Positions 58,212 through 64,000 of a stretch of 64,000 bases of DNA are shown here, piece by piece. Source of the DNA: G965207045 sp965207045 (GTDB lineage Bacteria > Pseudomonadota > Alphaproteobacteria > Rickettsiales > Anaplasmataceae). The stretch lies in the NCBI GenBank assembly GCA_965207045.1, contig OZ242261.1:434001-498000 (forward strand), given 5' to 3'. The position numbers were made by a program, and so were the translations under genes. The notes beneath the pieces are model-generated. The model saw nothing but the letters and a program-made list of their open reading frames with translations, ran no database searches and had not been told where the DNA came from. Numbering within the stretch: the stretch's first letter is position 1; each line of letters begins with the position of its first letter.

Positions 58212-61046
58212 TTAGAAGGTTTTAATGTAACTCTGCACAACAACAATGACATCATCTTTTTTAGCAAAATTAGCTGCACATTGTGCTAATTCTTTTTTAC
58301 CTCCACCCACTTTTACATCCATAGCCTCAGATGCTTTCTTGATCAAATCATTAGCAGTAATTCCAATCTTTACCAAATCCTTTGTTATAGCTATAAAGCA
58401 CATTTCTTTCTTATTAAAAGAAGAAAAAAATAAAAATATACTCTTTTCTTCTCCCACTACATACCCTAAGATAATTTCCCTCACAGCATCAAAAGATATA
58501 TCATACAATACTTTAATAACAAGTCGAACTCTACCATCCATTACCCTAATATCTGCATCCACACTCTTAATAATTTTCTTATAAAGTTCATTAATATTTT
58601 TTTTAGTTGCTTTTTCATGCTCCTTCATCTTCTTTTTGCAACTTTCAACAACTGATATATGTTTTTTTTCCTCTTCATATAAAAAGTTTAAGACTTTACC
58701 TCTAATTAGTCCCTCAATCCGACGAATTCCAGAACCAATTGAACTCTCCTTCACTATTTTGAACATACCAATGTTACCAGTTGATTCAACGTGCGTACCT
58801 CCACATAATTCAATAGATTCACACATCTTAACAACTCTTACCTTATCATCATATTTCTCACCAAAAAGTGCAATAACACCTTTTTTGATAGCTTCACTCT
58901 TATTTATTATTTTAGTTTCTACTAAATGGTTACTCCAAATTAATTTGTTGACTCTATACTCTACTTCTCTTAGCTCTTGTAATGTCAAAGATTTATCATG
59001 GCTAAAATCAAACCTTAGTCTATCTTCATCCACTAAGGAACCTTTTTGTACAAGATGTTTGCCTAATACCTGCCGTAATGTAAAATGCAATAAGTGTGTA
59101 GCTGAATGGGCAGCACTAAGTGCACCTCTTCTACTCTCATTAATCTGCGCTAAACAGAAGATATTCTGCATTTTGGTTGCTCTACCATTTACAACCTTAC
59201 AAAGGTGAATATGCACACCATTTTTCCCTTTCTTTGTATCAGTAACCCTGAGCTCTGCTTGAATTTCAAACCCAAAGTTGTTAGAAGTATTACCCAGGTA
59301 TAAACTACCAGTATCACCTAACTGCCCACCAGATTGAGCATAAAACGGAGTTGTTTGTAAAACTACCATTACCTCATCTCCTTCTCTAATCTCTTCTTTG
59401 CTATATTTATCTTCTATTTCTTTCCGTATAAAACTATCCAAACATTTTTCATCTAACGATTTAAAGGATTCACCATCATCAACAGATCTCTGAAGCTGTT
59501 TTTTATAATGTGCAACTTTAGTTCTATCATTTTTTATCGATATTAATAATTTAACGTAATGTGCACATATAACCTTCCCCTTTTTCTTATGAAAAACTCC
59601 TTTTATTAACTCTCCTTCTACATACTGATCACAATAAGTACCAATATTATTGTTACCAATATCATGTTCAACGCCTTCTTTAGATCTTACAAAATGTGTT
59701 TTATCAAATATATCCTTGTCCCAAATATAATCATTTTCTTCACCAGAGCCAACCCAAGATTCTTTAGCTCGATTTTTTTGCTCCTCCATTGCTATATTAA
59801 AACCGTCTTCATCAACTTCTATTCCCTGCTCTTTTAATATATCTTTTGTTATATCAAGAGGAAATCCATAAGTATCATAGAGTTTAAAAGCATAATTTCC
59901 AGACAAAACACTACCTGCTTTCATATTACTTATCATCTCATGTAAAATTTCGATTCCTTCTTCTAAAATATTGAAAAAATTTTCTTCTTCTGATTTAAGC
60001 GTATATATAATATTTTCTGCAGCTGCAACAAGTTCTCTATAAGCTCCTCCGAATAATTCTTGCAGTACAGGAAATAATTCATATAGAATAGGCCTTTTGT
60101 GCCCAACTTTATAAGCATAACGCACCGCTCTTCTAATGATACGACGCAAAACATAGCCTCTACCTTGATTATTAGGGGTCACACCATCAGCAATTAGAAA
60201 AGCAGACGCACGCAGATGGTCTGCAATTATCTTATGTACAATAATATCTTGTTCAGAACCAATAATAGCTTTAGATCTCTTAATTAATTTTTGGAATACA
60301 TCTATATCATAATTATCGACCTTATCCTGCATTACAGCAGCTATCCTTTCTAACCCCATACCAGTATCAATTCCAATTTTAGACAAATTTGTCATCCTTC
60401 CATCAGGATGACGAAGATACTGCATAAAAACAAGATTCCATATCTCAACAAAACGGTCACCGTCACCATCTTCCGTTCCAGGCATACCACCTAAAATATG
60501 TTCCCCTTTATCATAAAATATTTCAGAACAAGGCCCACATGGACCAACTTCTCCCATACTCCAGAAATTGTCGCTAGTATGTATACGTATTATCCTCTCA
60601 TCAGGCAAATTAGAGATCCTTTTCCATATTTCAAATGCTTCATAGTCATCATAGTAGATAGTCACACATAACCTTTCTTTCAACAATTTTAATTTCTTAG
60701 TAACAAATTCCCAAGCTAAGCTAATCGCTTTTTCTTTTCCATACTCACCAAAACTAAAATTTCCAAGCATTTCAAAGAAGGTATGGTGGCGATATGTGTA
60801 GCCAACATTTTCCAAATCGTTATGCTTGCCACCTGCTCTGACACACTTTTGTACTGAAGCTGCTGAGTAAAAATCAGAATTTGATACATTACCAAGAAAA
60901 TGATCTTTAAATTGGACCATACCAGAATTGGTAAATAGCAAAGTCTGATCTTTCTTTGGTACAAGAGACGAGGATTGGATAATTCTATGTCCATTTTTAG
61001 CAAAAAAATCTAAAAATAATTTCCGTATTTCATTAAGCATCTTCAT
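58212..61046 (-). CDS. alaS: Alanyl-tRNA synthetase
   Basis: A 944-residue enzyme, longer than the usual ~880. Class II core at the N-terminus (EIRKLFLDFFAKNGHRIIQS, LLFTNSGMVQFKDHFLG, FFEMLGNFSFGEYGKEKAIS), the editing domain with HSATHLLHFTLRQVLG near residue 645 and CESIELCGGTHVESTGNIG near 750, and the C-terminal oligomerisation domain ending GGKKELAQCAANFAKKDD. It charges tRNA-Ala and clears Ser and Gly. Start at ATG 61046; ATG 61040 two codons later is also possible. Insertions around 520-600 account for the extra length. Confidence 0.96.
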   Translation of the reverse strand: MKMLNEIRKLFLDFFAKNGHRIIQSSSLVPKKDQTLLFTNSGMVQFKDHFLGNVSNSDFYSAASVQKCVRAGGKHNDLENVGYTYRHHTFFEMLGNFSFGEYGKEKAISLAWEFVTKKLKLLKERLCVTIYYDDYEAFEIWKRISNLPDERIIRIHTSDNFWSMGEVGPCGPCSEIFYDKGEHILGGMPGTEDGDGDRFVEIWNLVFMQYLRHPDGRMTNLSKIGIDTGMGLERIAAVMQDKVDNYDIDVFQKLIKRSKAIIGSEQDIIVHKIIADHLRASAFLIADGVTPNNQGRGYVLRRIIRRAVRYAYKVGHKRPILYELFPVLQELFGGAYRELVAAAENIIYTLKSEEENFFNILEEGIEILHEMISNMKAGSVLSGNYAFKLYDTYGFPLDITKDILKEQGIEVDEDGFNIAMEEQKNRAKESWVGSGEENDYIWDKDIFDKTHFVRSKEGVEHDIGNNNIGTYCDQYVEGELIKGVFHKKKGKVICAHYVKLLISIKNDRTKVAHYKKQLQRSVDDGESFKSLDEKCLDSFIRKEIEDKYSKEEIREGDEVMVVLQTTPFYAQSGGQLGDTGSLYLGNTSNNFGFEIQAELRVTDTKKGKNGVHIHLCKVVNGRATKMQNIFCLAQINESRRGALSAAHSATHLLHFTLRQVLGKHLVQKGSLVDEDRLRFDFSHDKSLTLQELREVEYRVNKLIWSNHLVETKIINKSEAIKKGVIALFGEKYDDKVRVVKMCESIELCGGTHVESTGNIGMFKIVKESSIGSGIRRIEGLIRGKVLNFLYEEEKKHISVVESCKKKMKEHEKATKKNINELYKKIIKSVDADIRVMDGRVRLVIKVLYDISFDAVREIILGYVVGEEKSIFLFFSSFNKKEMCFIAITKDLVKIGITANDLIKKASEAMDVKVGGGKKELAQCAANFAKKDDVIVVVQSYIKTF

Positions 61047-61098
61047 ATGTTTATATCAAATAACCAATTTCTGGTTTTTAAAAAAAGTTAGCTAAAGT

Positions 61099-61125
61099 GC
61101 AATGCTATTAATATAACAGCATTGC
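61099..61125. repeat. Hairpin between alaS and pdxH
   Basis: GCAATGCT and AGCATTGC form an 8-bp perfect stem with an 11-nt loop in the leader of alaS, 53-79 nt upstream of its ATG. It might be a regulatory structure; no T-run follows for a terminator on either strand that would be convincing. Confidence 0.45.
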
Positions 61126-61263
61126 TACTATATAAAAAAAACAGCAAATTTAAACTATAAATATTCCTAAAATATTAAATAATATTTATCTAATTATTAA
61201 AAAAATAACTATTGTAACTTGCAGTTAAATTGAATTTAAATACAAATTTGATAAAATCTTTTC

Positions 61264-61845
61264 ATGTATGAAATAGATAATCCATTTAATCTTTTTAAAG
61301 AATGGTATAACAATGCATCAAAACTTAATAATTACAATGCAATGTACTTAGCAACTGCTAACTCTAAATGTATTCCATCAGTTAGAACAGTTTTTTTAAA
61401 AAGCTTTGATGAAAAAGGTTTTATCTTTTATACTAATATTAATAGTAATAAAGGAAACGATTTAAAAGAGAATCCTAATGCTGAAGTTTTGTTCTTTTGG
61501 AAAGAATTAAAGAGACAAATAAGAATTTCTGGAACAGTAAAACAAGCAGATAGTAAAATATCTGACACATATTTCGCTTCTAGGAGCCGTGAAAGGCAAA
61601 TTAATGCTTGGGCTTCATATCAATCCAGTTCTATTCCTGAAAACCAAAACTTAGATGATATTTATCAGAAAATGAAAAATAAATTTGCCAATGTAAAAAA
61701 TATACCAAGACCACAACACTGGTCTGGTTTTGTCTTAAAATCAACAAAATTTGAATTTTGGCGGGAAGGTGTGCATAGACTTCATTCCAGATTGCGATTT
61801 ACTCTAATAAATGGTAATTGGCAAAAATCAAGACTTTTTCCATAA
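61264..61845 (+). CDS. pdxH: Pyridoxamine 5'-phosphate oxidase
   Basis: A 193-residue FMN enzyme that oxidises PNP/PMP to pyridoxal phosphate, the last step after PdxJ. Motifs: NAMYLATANSKCIPSVRTVF, FIFYTNINSNKGNDLKENP, VLFFWKELKRQIRISGTVKQ, FASRSRERQINAWASYQSSS, and the terminal EFWREGVHRLHSRLRFTL with the Arg and His of the PLP site. Slightly short at the N-terminus, as is common. Confidence 0.97.
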   Translation: MYEIDNPFNLFKEWYNNASKLNNYNAMYLATANSKCIPSVRTVFLKSFDEKGFIFYTNINSNKGNDLKENPNAEVLFFWKELKRQIRISGTVKQADSKISDTYFASRSRERQINAWASYQSSSIPENQNLDDIYQKMKNKFANVKNIPRPQHWSGFVLKSTKFEFWREGVHRLHSRLRFTLINGNWQKSRLFP

Positions 61846-61938
61846 AAATTCCTTAATTAATATTTCTTTTATATACTTTTCCTTGATTTTTATAATTATA
61901 ATAATATAATAGATATTATTTGTCTATATAAAAATGAA

Positions 61939-62058
61939 ATGCATAGAGCAGCACAAGGAAATAGGTTAGTAGAAAAAGATGACGAAGATCAAAGCGAAAT
62001 GCATGAAACAGAACAAGCAAATAAGTTACTAGAAAAAGATGAGGAAGATCAAGATAAA
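61939..62058 (+). repeat. Two 60-bp direct repeats at the start of the ankyrin gene
   Basis: Positions 61939-61998 and 61999-62058 encode the repeated 20-residue unit. The protein copies share the M-H-x-x-x-Q-x-N-[RK]-L-[VL]-E-K-D-[DE]-E-D-Q skeleton. Tandem slippage is the likely origin. Confidence 0.85.
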
Positions 62059-63729
62059 GTTTATGATCGCTTAATTTCTGGCATAAATAGTCAAACGGTT
62101 GAGTTACTTAAAACCGAGTTATCAGAGGATAATGTAAACACCAGAGAGAGAGAAAATGATGGATATACACCCCTAATGTATCTGCTATGGCTGCCTCCTA
62201 CTAATAATAAGAAGGCAAAAGTTGAGCTTTTACTTGAGAAAGGAGCAGATGTGAATGTCACAGGAAAAGATAGAGTAGATGCTTTACATGAAGAAACTCC
62301 ACTATCTATAGCAATACACATGCATGATAACAACACACTATGTTTAATGTTAGAGAAAAACAGAGATAAAAATGTGACATGCCCTTCTAGGGTATTAGGA
62401 CCAAATCAGAGAATACCAATTATACAATTTGCTTTAGAGCAACAAAATATTGACGCATTTAAAATGCTTGTAAACAAAGAGTATGAACTACCTCAGGACG
62501 AATATATAAAAGAATATCTGAAAAATGAAGCCTTGTTTTGTCTTAACTCTCAAACAAGGTTTCATTTACAACTCTTAGACCCAAATTACCTATTCAATAG
62601 CAGTGAGGTTGATTATACAACAAAAGAGTTACAGGAAATAGGATTAGAAAATGCCAAGTTTGTGTTAATTCATCTGTTTCAAGGGCTCAACATCTCTACT
62701 AATAACAACGATAATCAACAACTTAAAAAAATAATTCAATTTTTAGATAAATGTGATAAAGAATTTACTGAAAGTGTATTAGAAAGTGCTTCAAAAGTCA
62801 TAAATAGTTCCTCTCTTAACATTCCCCAACAAAGAGAGAAGTGGAAAAATTTTTGCCTTTTAATGAATGATTTAGACAATCTTGAAAAAGAAAGAATTAA
62901 ACAAACGTCAGATTTCGCAATGGGTAATCACATACAAGGTTATACTTCTCATCCTAGAAATAGAATGATTAAATCAACAGTAGGAATTGTAGTTGCATTA
63001 TTTATTTGCACAGCAGCATCAGTAGTTTACCTTACAAAAATCAGGTCTGAACTCCCGGAAACTAGAAAATTCGATATAATTATGGCAACTGCTCTAGGTA
63101 CAATAGCTTTAGCCGCTACTGGATTGTTCATATTCATATTATTAATATCAAGAAGAAAAGGTGAAACAATGGAAAATTGTAACCCAAGCGACCCTAAACT
63201 TATGAAGTGGACTGATCCAGAGACAGAAATAACTTGGAAACGGACAATAAACATATCTAATCAAGAAAGTGTATGGGAAAGTCCAGATAGTATGCTTGGG
63301 ACTCTGTGCTTACTTGACAGGAACAATCTTTTATCTGAGGCAAATATAGAAGAAAAAACTGAAAAAAAAGATGGAGAAAAATTTACAATTTTAAAAGACA
63401 ATGAATTGTCAGAATTAAAAAAGAAGACTAAAACAGCACAAGATGAAAATAAAACTATTGCTCTTGAAAGCAACAGATTCGTCATTTTACGCAAACAAAA
63501 ATACGAAAAGTTATTAGAGAAAGCGCAAAAATGCGGAAAAGATTTGCTTAAATTACAAAATGAAGAAAAGGAATCATTTATAATATTAAGAAATAGTGAA
63601 CTCGAGAAAATAGAAAAAGAGTCTCGATTAGAAGATGAAAAATATCAACTATTACCACCATCAACGCAAACTAAAAATCCGCTGCCGGTAACCACTAACA
63701 AAACAGCATTACTATCTATTGATAACTGA
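61939..63729 (+). CDS. Membrane ankyrin protein with N- and C-terminal short repeats
   Basis: A 596-residue protein. Residues 1-20 and 21-40 are two copies of one 20-residue unit (MHRAAQGNRLVEKDDEDQSE and MHETEQANKLLEKDEEDQDK). Ankyrin repeats follow over about 70-190 (DGYTPLMYLLWLPP, KAKVELLLEKGADVNV, ETPLSIAIHMHDNNTLCLML). Two membrane helices sit at about 344-366 and 380-402. The C-terminal cytosolic or luminal tail holds three spaced copies of an F-x-I-L-[KR] motif at residues 482, 514 and 547. Such ankyrin-membrane proteins may act on host membranes. Start is the ATG at 61939; no strong ribosome-binding site. Confidence 0.9.
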   Translation: MHRAAQGNRLVEKDDEDQSEMHETEQANKLLEKDEEDQDKVYDRLISGINSQTVELLKTELSEDNVNTRERENDGYTPLMYLLWLPPTNNKKAKVELLLEKGADVNVTGKDRVDALHEETPLSIAIHMHDNNTLCLMLEKNRDKNVTCPSRVLGPNQRIPIIQFALEQQNIDAFKMLVNKEYELPQDEYIKEYLKNEALFCLNSQTRFHLQLLDPNYLFNSSEVDYTTKELQEIGLENAKFVLIHLFQGLNISTNNNDNQQLKKIIQFLDKCDKEFTESVLESASKVINSSSLNIPQQREKWKNFCLLMNDLDNLEKERIKQTSDFAMGNHIQGYTSHPRNRMIKSTVGIVVALFICTAASVVYLTKIRSELPETRKFDIIMATALGTIALAATGLFIFILLISRRKGETMENCNPSDPKLMKWTDPETEITWKRTINISNQESVWESPDSMLGTLCLLDRNNLLSEANIEEKTEKKDGEKFTILKDNELSELKKKTKTAQDENKTIALESNRFVILRKQKYEKLLEKAQKCGKDLLKLQNEEKESFIILRNSELEKIEKESRLEDEKYQLLPPSTQTKNPLPVTTNKTALLSIDN

Positions 63730-63757
63730 TTTCTAACATCTTAGATATATTATATAA

Positions 63758-63780
63758 TTACTGTACTTAAAGTACAGTAA
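63758..63780. repeat. 23-bp perfect palindrome, possible terminator
   Basis: TTACTGTACTT and AAGTACAGTAA flank a single A, beginning 29 nt after the stop of the ankyrin gene. It would form a stable hairpin and may end the transcript, though no run of T follows, so factor-dependent termination or another role is possible. Confidence 0.5.
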
Positions 63781-63834
63781 CTACTGATACCGCAAACTCC
63801 CTTAGTTATGAATTCGATTTTTATATCATACTTT

Positions 63835-64000
63835 TTAATACTCTTCTATAACCATAAATGAACCTTCTCGTATTATGCCAGATTCTTTAATTCCTCCAAA
63901 AGGAACTACCATAGATGATATTGCAACTTCATTCAATATCCTAATTTATTTGTCATACACATGTCTTGAGTCAAATTACTCCCATAAATATATAGAGCAA
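63835..64000 (-). pseudogene. Aldehyde dehydrogenase (GabD-like) C-terminal remnant
   Basis: Reading the minus strand from the right edge: ALYIYGSNLTQDMCMTNKLGY followed by TGA, then in another frame ILNEVAISSMVVPFGGIKES and GIIREGSFMVIEEY and a stop at 63835. PFGGIKESG-x-x-REGS-x-x-x-IEEY is the C-terminal signature of succinate-semialdehyde dehydrogenases. The in-frame TGA and frame change show the gene is broken. The 5' part lies beyond the window. The gene is presumably non-functional. Confidence 0.75.

Overview
The window is AT-rich (about 30% G+C by eye) DNA from an alphaproteobacterium, most likely an obligate intracellular member of the Anaplasmataceae (Wolbachia/Ehrlichia/Anaplasma group, order Rickettsiales). 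The evidence is a circularly permuted two-piece tmRNA gene, housekeeping genes scattered singly or in very short operons, ankyrin-repeat proteins with ankyrin-gene debris nearby, long non-coding gaps with decayed genes, a fused TRAP permease, and single tRNA genes. Genus cannot be fixed from the sequence alone. The presence of murG, rsmH, ftsL, an amidase and RlpA suggests a lineage that keeps some peptidoglycan metabolism.

Layout. 1-4.4 kb: 3' end of a pseudouridine synthase, the mraZ-rsmH-ftsL division operon (minus) with a striking array of five 10-bp-spaced repeats in front of mraZ, an ankyrin pseudogene, rlpA and tRNA-Pro. 4.6-12.4 kb: fused TRAP permease-cvpA, a second ankyrin fragment, cdsA, rpmI-rplT-pheS, and RNase E/G. 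12.5-22.2 kb: holA, a FliD-like gene with no flagellar neighbours, an alpha/beta hydrolase-purA-rnd operon, thrS-infC, and a secreted protein of unknown function. 22.2-31.1 kb: a gene-poor gap, tRNA-Ile overlapping the end of murG, lon-HIT, rsfS, plsY, nrdA. 31.3-42.3 kb: proS, a coiled-coil membrane protein, tpiA, thioredoxin-like protein-kefB, bcp, gpsA, amidase, glyS, xerD. 42.4-53 kb: an ankyrin protein, yajC-pdxJ-xth (minus), ispG, a UvrD-type helicase, a decayed gene, an inverse autotransporter, ubiB, proC. 53-64 kb: two paralogous repeat proteins flanking ssrA (tmRNA), a hypothetical gene, alaS, pdxH, a membrane ankyrin protein with C-terminal short repeats, and a broken aldehyde-dehydrogenase remnant.

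How it fits together. Most genes are core translation, replication and cofactor functions: aminoacyl-tRNA synthetases ThrS, ProS, GlyS, AlaS and PheS; IF-3, L35, L20; PdxJ/PdxH for pyridoxal phosphate; IspG for isoprenoids; CdsA, PlsY, GpsA and TpiA linking glycolytic triose to phospholipid. The accessory layer consists of the ankyrin proteins, the paired repeat proteins around ssrA, the inverse autotransporter, the FliD homologue and the coiled-coil membrane protein; these are the candidates for host interaction or unusual biology. At least four loci show genes in decay, consistent with ongoing reductive evolution.
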